DNA from: Calliopsis andreniformis
Lineage: Eukaryota; Arthropoda; Insecta; Hymenoptera; Andrenidae
NCBI RefSeq assembly: GCF_051401765.1
Contig: NW_027480601.1
Span: 744,001 to 808,000, forward strand
Length of the DNA: 64,000 nt
Reading direction: 5' to 3'
Position 1 is the stretch's first letter. Each line of letters opens with the position of its first letter. Below are positions 39,977 to 54,500 of this stretch, one piece after another. The position numbers and the translations under genes were made by a program. The notes under the pieces are model-generated. The model worked only from the letters and a program-made list of their open reading frames with translations, was not told where the DNA came from and made no database searches.

Positions 39977-42900
39977 CAATCCTCAATACTCAATCGTCAA
40001 TACTCAATCGTCAATCCTCAGTCCTCACACTCAATTCTCAATCCTCTATCCTCAATCCACAATCCTCAATCCTCAATCACCAACCTTCAATCCTCAATAC
40101 TCAATCTTCAATCCTCAATCCTCAATTCTGAATCGTCAATCCTCATTCTTCAATCCTCAATACCCAATCCTCAATCCTCAATCCTCAACCCTCAATCCTC
40201 AATACTCAATCTTCAATCCTCAATCCTCAATGCTCAGTCCTCAATCCTCAATCCTCAGTAATCAATCCTCAACCCTCAATACACAATCGTCAATCTTCAA
40301 CACTCAATCATCAACACTCAATCCTCTATCTTCAATCCTCAATCCCCAATACTCAATCTTCAATCCTCAATCCTCAATCCTCAATCCTCAATCCTCAATC
40401 CTCAATCTTCAATCCTCAATACTCAATCTTCAATTCTCAATCCGCAATCCTCAATCCTCAATCCTCAATCCTCACTCCTCAATCTTCAATCATCAACCGT
40501 CAGTCCTCGTACTCAATCCTCAACCCTCAATCCTCAATCCTCAATCTTCAATCATCAATACTCAATCTTCAATCCTCAATTCTCAATCCTCAATCTTCAA
40601 TCCTCAATCCTCAATATTCAGCACACAACCATCAACCATCAATTCTCAATACTCAACCATCAATCCTCAATTCTCAATACTCAATAGAATATCCTGAATT
40701 CTCATGATTCAATACTCAATCCACAATATTCAATAATCAAATCTCAATCCTCAAACATCAATTCTCAACACTCCATCCTCAACACTCGGTCCTCTCTCTT
40801 CAATCCTCCATCCTCAATCCTCTATCCACAAGTGTCAACCCTCAATCCTCAATCCTCATCCCTCAGTCCTCAGGCCTCAAACCTCAATTCCGAATCCTCA
40901 ATCCTGAATGCTCAATCTTCAATCCTCCATACTCACTCTTCAATCCTCAATCTTCAATCCTCAATCCTCAATCCTCAATCCTCAATCGTCAATCCTCAAT
41001 CCCCAATCCTCAATCTTCAATCCGCAGTCCTCAATCCTCAATCCTAGATCCTCAATCCCCAATCCTCAATCCTTAATCCTCAATCTCCAATCCTCAATCC
41101 CCAGTCCTCAATCTTCAATCCTCAATGCTCAATCCTCAATCCTCAATCCTCAGTCCTCAATCCTCAATCCTCAATCATCAATCCTCAATCCTCAACCGTC
41201 AGTCCTCGTCCTCAGTCCTCAACCCTCAGTAATCAATCCTCAAACCTCAATCCTCAACCGTCAGTCCTCGTCCTGAATCCTCAACCCTCAATCCTCAATC
41301 CTCAATCTTCAATCATCAATACTCAATCTTCAATCCTCAATTCTCAATCCTCAATCTTCAATCCTCAATCCTTAATCCTCAATCCTCAATACTCAATCTT
41401 CAATCCTCAATCCTCAATCCTCAATCCTCAATCCTCAATCCTCAATCCTCAGTCATCAATCCTCAATCCTCAATACTCAATCGTCAATACTCAATCGTCA
41501 ATCCTCAGTCCTCACACTCAATTCTCAATCCTCAATCCTCAATCCACAATCCTCAATCCTCAATCACCAACCTTCAATCCTCAATACTCAATCTTCAATC
41601 CACAATCCTCAATTCTGAATCGTCAATCCTCATTCTTCAATCCTCAATACCCAACACTCAATCCTCAATCCTCAACCCTCAATCCTCAATACTCAATCTT
41701 CAATCCTCAATCCTCAATCCTCAATCCTCAATCCTCAATCCTCGGTAATCAATCCTCAATCCTCAATACACAATCGTCAATCTTCAACACTCAATCATCA
41801 ACACTCAATCCTCAATCTTCAATCCTCAATCCCCAATACTCAATCTTCAATCCTCAATCCTCAATCCTCAATCCTCAATCCTCAATCTTCAATCCTCAAT
41901 ACTCAATCTTCAATTCTCAATCCGCAATCCTCAATCCTCAATCCTCAATCCTCAATCCTCAATCTTCAATCCTCAACCGTCAGTTCTCGTACTCAATCCT
42001 CAACCCTCAATCCTCAATCCTCAATCTTCAATCATCAATACTCAATCTTCAATCCTCAATTCTCAATCCTCAATCTTCAATCCTCAATCCTCAATTTTCA
42101 GCACACAGCCATCAACCATCAATTCTCAATACTCAACCATCAATCCTCAATTCTCAATGCTCAATAGAATATCCTGAATTCTCATGATTCAATACTCAAT
42201 CCACAATATTCAATAATCAAATCTCAATCCTCAAACATCAATTCTCAACACTCCATCCTCAACACTCGGTCCTCTCTCTTCAATCCTCCATCCTCAATCC
42301 TCTATCAATAAGTGTCAATCCTCAATCCTCAATCCTCAACCCTCAATCCTCAGGCCTCAAACCTCAATTCCGAATCCTCAATCCTGAATGCTCAATCTTC
42401 AACCCTCCATACCCAATCTTCAATCCTCAATCTTCAATCCTCAATCCTCAATCCTCAATCCTCAAACCTCAATCTTCAATCCTCAATACTCAATCTTCGA
42501 TCCTCAATCCTCAACCCACCATCCTAAATCCTCAATCCTCAATCCTCAGCCCTCAATCCTCATTCCTCAAACCTCAATCCTCAACCCTCAGTCCTCATCC
42601 TCAATTCTCAATTCTCAATCCTCAATCCTCAATTTTCAATCTTCAATCCTCAATAATCAATCTCCAATTCTAGAACCTCAATCCCCAATACTCGATCGTT
42701 AAACCTCAATCTTCAATCTTCAATCCCCAGTCCTCAATCCTCAATACTCAATCTTCAATCCTTAATCCTCAGTCCTCAAACCTCAATTCCGAATCCTCAA
42801 TCCTGAATGCTCAATCTTCATCCCTCAGTCCGCAACAATCAATTGTCAATCCTCAATCCTCAATAGAATATCCTCAATTCACAGTTTTCAATACTCAATA

Positions 42901-44983
42901 CCCAATCTTCAATCTTCAAATCTCAATCCACAGACATCAATTCTCATCACTCAACCCTCAACACTCAGTCCTCAATCTTCAATCCTCAATCCTCAATCCT
43001 CAATCTTCAATCCTCCATTCTCAATCTTCAATCCTCAATCCTCAATCATCAATCCTCAATCCTCAATCCTCAGTCATCAATCCTCAATCTTCAATACTCA
43101 ATCTTCAATTCTCAATCCTCAATCCTAAGTCATCAATCCTCAATCTTCAATACTCAATCCTCAATCCTCAATCCTCAATCCTCAATCCTCAATACTCAAT
43201 CTTCAATTCTCAATCCTCAATCCTCAATCCTCAATCCTCAATCCTCAGTAATCAATCCTCAATCCTCAATACACAATCGTCAATCTTCAACACTCAATCA
43301 TCAACACTCAATCCTCAATCTTCAATCCTCAATCCCCAATACTCAATCTTCAATCCTCAATCCTCAATCCTCAATCCTCAATCCTCAATCTTCAATCCTC
43401 AATACTCAATCTTCAATTCTCAATCCGCAATCCTCAATCATCTATCCTCAATCCTCAATCCTCAATCTTCAATCCTCAACCGTCAGTCCTCGTACTCAAT
43501 CCTCAACTCTCAATCCTCAATCCTCAATCTTCAATCATCAATACTCAATCTTCAATCCTCAGTTCTCAATCCTCAATCTTCAATCCTCAATCCTCAATAT
43601 TCAGAACACAGCCATCAACCATCAATTCTCAATACTCAACCATCAATCCTCAATTCTCAATACTCAATAGAATATCCTGAATTCTCATGATTCAATACTC
43701 AATCCACAATATTCGATAATCAAATCTCAATCCTCAAACATCAGTTCTCAACACTCCATCCTCAACACTCGGTCCTCTCTCTTCAATCCTCCTTCCTCAA
43801 TCCTCTATCCATAAGTGTCAATCCTCAACCCTCAATCCTCAACCCTCAATCCTCAGGCCTCAAACCTCAATTCCGAATCCTCAATCCTGAATGCTCAATC
43901 TTCAATCCTCCATACTCAATCTTCAATCCTCAATCTTCAATCCTCAATCCTCAATTCTCAATCCTCAACCGTCAATCCTCAATCCCCAATCCTCAATCTT
44001 CAATCCGCAGTCCTCAATCCTCAATCCTAGATCCTCAATCCCCAATCCTCAATCCTTAATCCTCAATCTTCAATCCTCAATCCCCAGTCCTCAATCTTCA
44101 ATCCTCAATGCTCAATCCTCAATCCTCAATCCTCAGTCCTCAATCCTCAATCCTCAATCCTCAATCATCAATCCTCAATCTTCGATACTCAATCCTCAAC
44201 CCTCAATCATCAATCCTCAATACTCAAACATCAATCCTCAACTCCCAATACTCAATAGAATATCCTGAATTCTCCGTATTCAATACTCAATCCTCAATCC
44301 TCAACCATCAGCCCTCATCCTCCACCCTCAATCCTCAATCCTCAAGCCTCAATCTTCAGTCCTCAATACTCAATCTTCGATCCTCAATCCTCAACCCACA
44401 ATCCTCAATCCTCAATCCTCAATCCTCAGCCCTCAATCCTCATTCCTCAAACCTCAATCCTCAACCGTCAGTCCTCATCCTCAATTCTCAATTCTCAATC
44501 CTCAATCCTCAATTTTCAATCTTCAATCCTCAATAATCAATCTCCAATTCTAGATCCTCAATCCCCAATACTCGATCGTTAATCCTCAATCTTCAATCCT
44601 CAATCCCCAGTCCTCAATCCTCAATACTCAATCTTCAATCCTTAATCCTCAGTCCTCAAACCTCAATTCCGAATCCTCAATCCTGAATGCTCAATCTTCA
44701 TCCCTCAGTCCGCAACAATCAGTTGTCAATCCTCAATCCTCAATAGAATATCCTCAATTCACAGTTTTCAATACTCAATCCTCAATCTTCAATCTTCATG
44801 TCTCCATCCACAAACATCGATTCTCATCACTCAACCCTCAACACTCAGTCCTCAATCTTCAATCCTCGATCCTCAATACTCAATCCTCAATCCTCAATAG
44901 TCAATCTCCAATCCTAGATCCTCAATCCCCAATCCTTAATTCTTAATCCTCAATCTTCAATCCTCAATGCTCAATTCTCAATC
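39977..44983. repeat. 5.0-kb segment, copy 2
   Basis: Second copy of 34815-39807, matching in landmark type and spacing. It shares rare features with copy 1: ATCAATAAGTGTC (near 42305), TCTAGAACCTC (near 42669), AATATTCGATAATC (near 43711) and GAATTCTCCGTATTC (44267). The match stops at about 44984, where copy 1 reads TAGATCC and this copy reads CAGTAATC. It is 14 bp longer than copy 1. No gene is present. Confidence 0.85.
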
Positions 44984-45044
44984 CTCAGTAATCAATCCTC
45001 AATCCTCAATCCTCAATTCCCAATCCTCAATCTTCAATCCTCAA
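44984..45044. repeat. Short heptamer spacer between duplication blocks
   Basis: About nine variant heptamers between the end of the 5.0-kb pair and the start of the next duplicated block. Confidence 0.6.
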
Positions 45045-48000
45045 TCCTCAATCCTCAATCCTCAACCCTCAGTCATCAGTCCGCAATCCTCAATCCTCAA
45101 ACCTCAATCCTAAACCGTCAATCCTCAATACTCAATCATCAATCCTCAATCCTCAATCCTCAGTCATCAGTCCTCAATCTTCAATACTCAATCCTCAACC
45201 CTCAATACTCAATCTTCAATCTTCCACCCTCAATCTTCAATACTCAATCCTCAATCCTCAATCCTCAATCCTCAATACTCGACCATCAAACCTCAATTCT
45301 AAATACTCAATAGAATATACTGAATTCTCCGGATTCAATACTCAAACCTCAATCCTCAGCCCTCAGCCCTCATCCTCCATTCTCAATCCTCAATCCTCAA
45401 TCCTCAATCTTCAATCCTCAATAATCAACATCCAATCCTAGATCCTCAAGAACCAATCCTCAATCCTTAATCCACAATCTTCAATCCTCAATCCACAGTC
45501 CTCGATCTTCAATCCTCAATGCTCAATCCTCAATCCTCAACCCTCAGTCATCAGTCCGCAATCCTCAATCCTCAAACCTCAATCCTAAACCGTCAGTCCT
45601 CATCCTCAGTCCTCACCCCTCAATCCTCAATACTCAATCTTCAATCATCAATACTCAATCTTCAATCCTCAATCCTCAATCTTCAATCCTCAGTCCTCAA
45701 TCCTCAATCCTCAATCCTCAATCCTCAATCATCAATCCTCAATCTTCAACACTCAATCATCAACCCTCAATCCTCAATCTTCAATCCTCAATCCTCAATC
45801 CTCGATCCTCAATCCTCAATCCTCAATCATCAATCCTCAATCCTCAACACTTAATCCTCAATCCTGAATCCTCAATCCTCAATCATCAATCCTCAATCTT
45901 CAATACTCAATCCTCAATCCTCAATCCTCAATCCTCAATACTCAACCATCAATACTCAATTCCCAATACTCAATAGAATATCCTGAATTCTCAGTATTCA
46001 ATACTCAAACCTCAATCCTCAAACATCAGCCCCTCATCCTCCATCCTCAATCCTCAATCCCCAATCCTCAATCTTCAATCCTCAATCCTCAATCCTCAAT
46101 CATCAATACTCAATGTTCAACCCTCAATACTCATACTTCAATCCTCAGTCCTCAGTCCTCAAATCTCAATCCTCAATAGTCAATCTCCAATCCTAGATCC
46201 TCAATCCCCAATCCTCAATCCTTAATACTCAATCTTCAATCCTCAATCCTCAGTCCTCAATCCTCGATTATCAAACCTCAATCCTCAATCATCAACCTTC
46301 AATCCTCAATACTCAATCTTCAATCCTCAATACTCAACCCTGAATCGTCAATCCTCATTCTTCAATCCTCAATACCCAATCCTCAATCCTCAATCCTCAA
46401 TCCTCCATCCTCAATCCTCAATCCTCAATCCTCAATCCTCAGCCAAAATCCTCAATCTTCAATACTCAATCGTCAATCCTCAGTCCTCAATTCTCAATCC
46501 TCAATCCTCGTTCCTCAAACCTCAATTCTCAACCCTCAGCCCTCATCCTCCATCCTCAATCCTCAATCCTCAAACCTCAATCTTCAATCCTCAATACTCA
46601 ATCTTCGATACTCAATCCTCAATCCTCAATCCTCAATCCCCAATCCTCAATCTTCAATCCTCAATCCTCAATCCTCAATCCTCAATTCTCAATCCTCAAT
46701 CCTCAGTCCTCAGTCCTCAAACCTCAATCCTCAACCCTCAGCCATCATCCTCAATCCTCAATCCTCGTTCCTCAATCCTCAATCCTCAATCCTCAATCCT
46801 CAATAGTCAATCTCCAATCCTAGATCCTCAATCCCCAATCCTCAATCCTTAATCCTCAGTCTTCAATCCTCAATCCTCAATTCTCAATCCTCAATACTCA
46901 ATACTCAGTCCTCAATCCTCAATCCCCAATCCTCAATCTTCAATCCTCAATCCTCAATCCTCAAGCCTCAATCCTCAATCCTCAATTTCAATCCTCGTTC
47001 GTCAAACCTCAATCCTCAACCCTCAGTCCTCAATATCAATTCTCAATCCTCAATCCTCAAACCTCAATCTTCAATCCTCAATACTCAATCCTCAATCCTC
47101 GATACTCAATCATCAATCCTCAGTTCTCAATACTCAATAGAATATCCTGAATTCTCAGTATTCAATACTCAAACCTCAAACCTCAATCCTCAACCCTCAG
47201 CCATCATCCTCAATCCTCAATCCTCGTTCCTCAATCCTCAATCCTCAATCCTCAATCCTCAATAGTCAATCTCCAATCCTAGATCCTCAATCCCCAATCC
47301 TCAATCCTTAATCCTCAGTCTTCAATCCTCAATCCTCAATCCTCAATCCACAATCATCAATACTCTATCTTCAATCCTCAATCCTCAATCCCCAATCCTC
47401 AATCCTCAATCATCAGTCATGAATACACAATCTTCAATACTGAATCCTCAATCCTCAATCCTCAATCCTCAATCCTCAATCCTCAATCCTCATTCCTCAA
47501 ACCTCAATCCTCAACCCTCAGTCCTCATCCTCAATTCTCAATTCTCAATCCTCAATCCTCAATCCTCAATCTTCAATCCTCAATCCCCTGTCCTCAATCT
47601 TCAATCCTCAATGCTCAATCCTCAATCCTCAACCCTCAGTCATCAGTCCGCAATCCTCAATCCTCAAACCTCAATCCTCAATCCTCAGTCCTCAATCCTC
47701 AGTCATCAATCCTCAATCTTCAATACCCAATCCTCAATCCTCAATCCTCAATCCTCAATCCTCAATCCTCATTCCTCAAACCCCAATCCTCAACCCTCAG
47801 TCCTCATCCTCCGTCATCAATCCTCAATTATCAATCCTCAATCTTCAATCCTCAATACTCAACCTTCGGTTCTCAATCCTCAGTCCTCAAACCTCAAACC
47901 TCAATCCTCAGTCATGAATACTCCATCTTCAATAATCAATACACAATCCTCGATCCTCAATCCTCAATCCTCATTCCTCAAACCTCAATCCTCAACCCTC

Positions 48001-50108
48001 AGTCCTCATCCTCAATTCCCAATTCTCAATCCTCAATCCTCAATACTCAATCTTCAATCCTCAATAATCAATCTTCAATCCTCAATCCCCAATTCTCAAT
48101 ACTCAATAGAATATCCTGAATTCTCATGATTCAATACTCAATCCGCAATATTCAATAATCAAATCTCAATCCTCAAACATCAATTCTCAACACTCCATCC
48201 TCAACACTCGGTCCTCTCTCTTCAATCCTCCATCCTCAATCCTCTATCCACAAGTGTCAATCCTCAATCCTCAATCCTCAACCCCCAATCCTCAGGCCTC
48301 AAACCTCTATTCCGAATCCTCAATCCTGAATGCTCGATCTTCATCCCACAGTCCGCAACAATCAATTGTCAATCCTCAATCCTCAATAGAGTATCCTCAA
48401 TTCACAGTTATCAATACTCAATCCCCAATCTTCAATCTTCAAATCTCAATCCACAGACATCAATTCTCATCACTCAATCCTCAACACTCAGTCCTCAATC
48501 TTCAATCCTCAATCCTCAATCCACAATCTTCAATCCTCCATACTCAATCTTCAATCCTCAATCTTCAATTCTCAATCCTCAATCCTCAATCCTCAATCGT
48601 CAATCCTCAATCCCCAATCCTCAATCTTCAATCCGCAGTCCTCAATCCTCAATCCTAGATCCTCAATCCCCAATCCTCAATCCTTAATCCTCAATCTTCA
48701 ATCCTCAATCCCCAGTCCTCAATCTTCAATCCTCAATGCTCAATCCTCAATCCTCAATCCTCAGTCCTCAATCCTCAATCCTCAATCATCAATCCTCAAT
48801 CCTCAACCGTCAGTCCTCGTCCTCAGTCCTCAACCCTCAGTAATCAATCCTCAAACCTCAATCCTCAACCCTCAACCCCCAATTCTCAATACTCAATAGA
48901 ATATCCTGAATTCTCATGGTTCAATGCTCAATCCCCAATCATCAATCTTCAAATCTCAATCCACAAACATCAATTCTCATCACTCAACCCTCAACACTCA
49001 GTTCTGAATCTTCAATCCTCAATCCTCAATCCTCAATCTTCAATCATCAATACTCAACCTTCAATCCTCAATCCTCAATTCTCAATCCGCAATCCTCAAT
49101 CCTCAATCGTCAATCCTCAATCCCCAATCCTCAATCTTCAAACCTCAATCCTCAATCCTCGATACTCAATCCTCAATCTTCAATCCTCAATACTCAATCT
49201 TCAATCCTCAATCCTAAAACCTAAAACCTTAATCCTCAATCCTCAATCCTCAATCCTCAATCCTCAATCTTCAATCGCCAATACTCAATCTTCAGTACTC
49301 AATCCTCAATCCTCAATCCTCAATTCTCAATCCTCAATCCTCAATCCTCAGACCTCAAGCATCAATAGTTAACCCTCAGACCTCGTCCTCAATCCACAAC
49401 CCTCAATCCTAAATCCTCAATCTTCAATCATCAATATTCAATCTTCAATCCTCAATACTCAATGCTCAATGCTCAATCCTCAATCCTCAATGTTCAATCC
49501 TCAATACCCAATCCTCAATCTTCAATCCTCAATCCTCAATCCTCAATCCTCAGTCCTCAATTCTCAGTCCTCAAACCTCTATCCTGAATCCTCAATCCTG
49601 AATCCTCAATCTTCAGCCCTAGGTCCTCAACAATCAGTTGTCAATCCTGAATCCTCAATAGAATATCCTCAATTCACAGTTTTCAATACACAATACTCAA
49701 ACTGCAATCTTCAAATCAATATCCACAAACATCAATTCTCAACACTCAATCCTCAACACTCGGTCCTCTCTCTTCAATCCTCCATCCTCAATCCTCTATC
49801 CACAAGTGTCAATCCTCAATCCTCAATCCTCAACCCCCAATCCTCAGGCCTCAAACCTCTATTCCGAATCCTCAATCCTGAATGCTCGATCTTCATCCCA
49901 CAGTCCGCAACAATCAATTGTCAATACTCAATCCTCAATAGAGTATCCTCAATTCACAGTTATCAATACTCAATCCCCAATCTTCAATCTTCAAATCTCA
50001 ATCCACAGACATCAATTCTCATCACTCAATCCTCAACACTCAGTCCTCAATCTTCAATCCTCAATCCTCAATCCACAATCTTCAATCCTCCATACTCAAT
50101 CTTCAATC
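45045..50108. repeat. Segment duplicated at 51501-56739, copy 1
   Basis: Anchors and offsets: TAAACCGTC 45111/51567 (6456); landmarks 45322/51778 (6456), 45985/52448 (6463), 47149/52985 (5836), 48118/54749 and 48908/55539 (both 6631). The steps show one heptamer, a 627-bp stretch missing from copy 2 (about 46219-46845 here), and a net 795-bp gain in copy 2. Near-identical flanks on both sides of the large indels show recombination inside the unit. The match ends near 50108. No gene is present. Confidence 0.8.
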
Positions 50109-51500
50109 CCCAATCCTCAATCCTGAATCGTCAATCCTCATTCTTCAATCCTCAATACCCAATCCTCAATCCTCAATCCTCAATCCTCAATCCTCAATAC
50201 TCAGTATTCAATCCTCAATCCTCAATCCTCAATCCTCAATCCTCAATCCTCAGTCATCAATCCTCAATCCTCAATACAAAATCGTCAATCCTCAGTCCTC
50301 AATTCTCAATCCTCAATCCTCGTTCCTCAAACCTCAATCCTCAACCCTCAGTCCTCATCCTCAATTCTCAATCCTCAATCCTCAAACCTCAATCTTCAAT
50401 CCTCAATTCTCAATCCTCAATCCTCAATACTCAACCATCAAACCTCAATTCTCAATACTCAATAGCATATCCTGAATTCTCAGTATTCAATACTCAAACC
50501 TCAATCCTCAACCCTCAGCCCTCACCCTCCATCCTCAATCCTCAATCCTCAAACCTCAATATTCAATCCTCAATACCCAATCTTTGATTCTCAGTTCTCA
50601 ATCCTCAATCCTCAATCCCCAATCCTCAATCTTCAATCCTCAATCCTCAATCCTCAATCCTCAATCCTCAATTGTCTATCCTCAGTCCTCGTTCCTCAAA
50701 CCTCAATCCTCAACCCTCAGTCCTCATCCTCAATTCTAAATTCTCAATCCTCAAACCTCAATCCTCAATACTCAATCCTCAATCTTCAATCCTCAATCCT
50801 CAATCCTCAATCTTCAATCCTCCATACTCAATCTTCAATCCTCAATCCTCAATTATCAATCCTCAATCCTTAATTCTCAGTCATCAATCCTCAATCTTCA
50901 CTACTCAATCCTCAATCCTCAGTCCTCAATTCTCAATCCTCAATCCTCGTTCCTCAAACCTCAATCCTCAAACCTCAGCCCTCATCCTCCATCCTCAATC
51001 CTCAATCCTCAAACCTCAATCTTCAATCCTCAATACTCAATCTTCGATTCTCAATTCCCAATCCTCAATCCTCAATCCTCAATCCTCAATTCTCAATCCT
51101 CAGTCCTCGTTCCTCAAACCTCAATCCTCAACCCTCAGTCCTCATCCTCAATTCTAAATTCTCAATCCTCAATGCTCAATCCCCATTCCTCAATCCTCAG
51201 TCATCAGTCCTCAATCCTCAATCCTCAAACCTCAATCCTCAACCGTCAGTCCTCGTCCTCAAACCTCAGTCCCGAATCCTCAATCCTGAATCGTCAATCT
51301 TCAGCCCTCAGTCCTCAACAATCATTTGTCAATCCTCAGTCCTCATTAGAATATCCTCAATTCACAGTTTTCAATACTCAATCCCCAATCTTCAATCTTC
51401 AAATCTGAATCCACAGACATCAATTCTCATCACTCAACCCTCAACACTCAGTCCTCAATCATCAATCCTCAATCCTCAATCCTCAATCTTCAATCCTCAA
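50109..51500. repeat. Unit-specific stretch between the two 6.5-kb-spaced copies
   Basis: Variant heptamers with one landmark, AGCATAT at 50464 with EcoRI site 50474. A module with CCTCGTTCCTC and ATTCTAAATTC occurs twice, about 418 bp apart (near 50691 and 51109). The part from about 51177 matches the insertion at 53455 onward in the following copy. No gene, RNA or unique sequence is seen. Confidence 0.65.
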
Positions 51501-54500
51501 TGCTCAATCCTCAATCCTCAACCCTCAGTCATCAGTCCGCAATCCTCAATCCTCAAACCTCAATCCTAAACCGTCAATCCTCAATACTCAATCATCAATC
51601 CTCAATCCTCAATCCTCAGTCATCAGTCCTCAATCTTCAATACTCAATCCTCAACCCTCAATACTCAATCTTCAATCTTCCACCCTCAATCTTCAATACT
51701 CAATCCTCAATCCTCAATCCTCAATCCTCAATACTCGACCATCAAACCTCAATTCTAAATACTCAATAGAATATACTGAATTCTCCGGATTCAATACTCA
51801 AACCTCAATCCTCAGCCCTCAGCCCTCATCCTCCATTCTCAATCCTCAATCCTCAATCCTCAATCTTCAATCCTCAATAATCAACATCCAATCCTAGATC
51901 CTCAAGAACCAATCCTCAATCCTTAATCCACAATCTTCAATCCTCAATCCACAGTCCTCGATCTTCAATCCTCAATGCTCAATCCTCAATCCTCAACCCT
52001 CAGTCATCAGTCCGCAATCCTCAATCCTCAAACCTCAATCCTAAACCGTCAGTCCTCATCCTCAGTCCTCACCCCTCAATCCTCAATACTCAATCTTCAA
52101 TCATCAATACTCAATCTTCAATCCTCAATCCTCAATCTTCAATCCTCAGTCCTCAATCCTCAATCCTCAATCCTCAATCCTCAATCCTCAATCATCAATC
52201 CTCAATCTTCAACACTCAATCATCAACCCTCAATCCTCAATCTTCAATCCTCAATCCTCAATCCTCGATCCTCAATCCTCAATCCTCAATCATCAATCCT
52301 CAATCCTCAACACTTAATCCTCAATCCTGAATCCTCAATCCTCAATCATCAATCCTCAATCTTCAATACTCAATCCTCAATCCTCAATCCTCAATCCTCA
52401 ATACTCAACCATCAATACTCAATTCCCAATACTCAATAGAATATCCTGAATTCTCAGTATTCAATACTCAAACCTCAATCCTCAAACATCAGCCCCTCAT
52501 CCTCCATCCTCAATCCTCAATCCCCAATCCTCAATCTTCAATCCTCAATCCTCAATCCTCAATCATCAATACTCAATGTTCAACCCTCAATACTCATACT
52601 TCAATCCTCAGTCCTCAGTCCTCAAATCTCAATCCTCAATAGTCAATCTCCAATCCTAGATCCTCAATCCCCAATCCTCAATCCTTAATCCTCAGTCTTC
52701 AATCCTCAATCCTCAATTCTCAATCCTCAATACTCAATACTCAGTCCTCAATCCTCAATCCCCAATCCTCAATCTTCAATCCTCAATCCTCAATCCTCAA
52801 GCCTCAATCCTCAATCCTCAATTTCAATCCTCGTTCGTCAAACCTCAATCCTCAACCCTCAGTCCTCAATATCAATTCTCAATCCTCAATCCTCAAACCT
52901 CAATCTTCAATCCTCAATACTCAATCCTCAATCCTCGATACTCAATCATCAATCCTCAGTTCTCAATACTCAATAGAATATCCTGAATTCTCAGTATTCA
53001 ATACTCAAACCTCAAACCTCAATCCTCAACCCTCAGCCATCATCCTCAATCCTCAATCCTCGTTCCTCAATCCTCAATCCTCAATCCTCAATCCTCAATA
53101 GTCAATCTCCAATCCTAGATCCTCAATCCCCAATCCTCAATCCTTAATCCTCAGTCTTCAATCCTCAATCCTCAATCCTCAATCCACAATCATCAATACT
53201 CTATCTTCAATCCTCAATCCTCAATCCCCAATCCTCAATCCTCAATCATCAGTCATGAATACACAATCTTCAATACTGAATCCTCAATCCTCAATCCTCA
53301 ATCCTCAATCCTCAATCCTCAATCCTCATTCCTCAAACCTCAATCCTCAACCCTCAGTCCTCATCCTCAATTCTCAATTCTCAATCCTCAATCCTCAATC
53401 CTCAATCTTCAATCCTCAATCCCCTGTCCTCAATCTTCAATCCTCAATGCTCAATCCCCATTCCTCAATCCTCAGTCATCAGTCCTCAATCCTCAATCCT
53501 CAAACCTCAATCCTCAACCGTCAGTCCTCGTCCTCAAACCTCAGTCCCGAATCCTCAATCCTGAATCGTCAATCTTCAGCCCTCAGTCCTCAACAATCAT
53601 TTGTCAATCCTCAGTCCTCATTAGAATATCCTCAATTCGCAGTTTTCGAGACTCAATCCCCAATCTTCAATCTTCAAATCTGAATCCACAGACATCAATT
53701 CTCATCACTCAACCCTCAACACTCAGTCCTCAATCATCAATCCTCAATCCTCAATCCTCAATCTTCAATCCTCCATACTCAATCGTCAATCCTCAATACT
53801 CAATCATCAATCCTCAATCCTCAATCCTCAGTCATCAGTCCTCAATCTTCAATACTCAATCCTCAACCCTCAATACTCATCTTCAATCATCCATCCTCAA
53901 TCTTCAATACTCAATCCTCAATCCTCAATCCTCAATCCTCAATACTCGACCATCAAACCTCAATTCTAAATACTCAATAGAATATACTGAATTCTCAGGA
54001 TTCAATACTCAAACCTCAATCCTCAGCCCGCAGCCCTCATCCCCCATTCTCAATCCTCAATCCTCAATCCTCAATCTTCAATCCTCAATAATCAACATTC
54101 AATCCTAGATCCTCAAGGACCAATCCTCAATCCTTAATCCTCAATCTTCAATCCTCAATCCACAGTCCTCGATCTTCAATCCTCAATGCTCAATCCTCAA
54201 TCCTCAACCCTCAGTCATCAGTCCGCAATCCTCAATCCTCAAACCTCAATCCTCAATCCTCAGTCCTCAATCCTCAGTCATCAATCCTCAATCTTCAATA
54301 CCCAATCCTCAATCCTCAATCCTCAATCCTCAATCCTCAATCCTCATTCCTCAAACCCCAATCCTCAACCCTCAGTCCTCATCCTCCGTCATCAATCCTC
54401 AATTATCAATCCTCAATCTTCAATCCTCAATACTCAACCTTCGGTTCTCAATCCTCAGTCCTCAAACCTCAAACCTCAATCCTCAGTCATGAATACTCCA

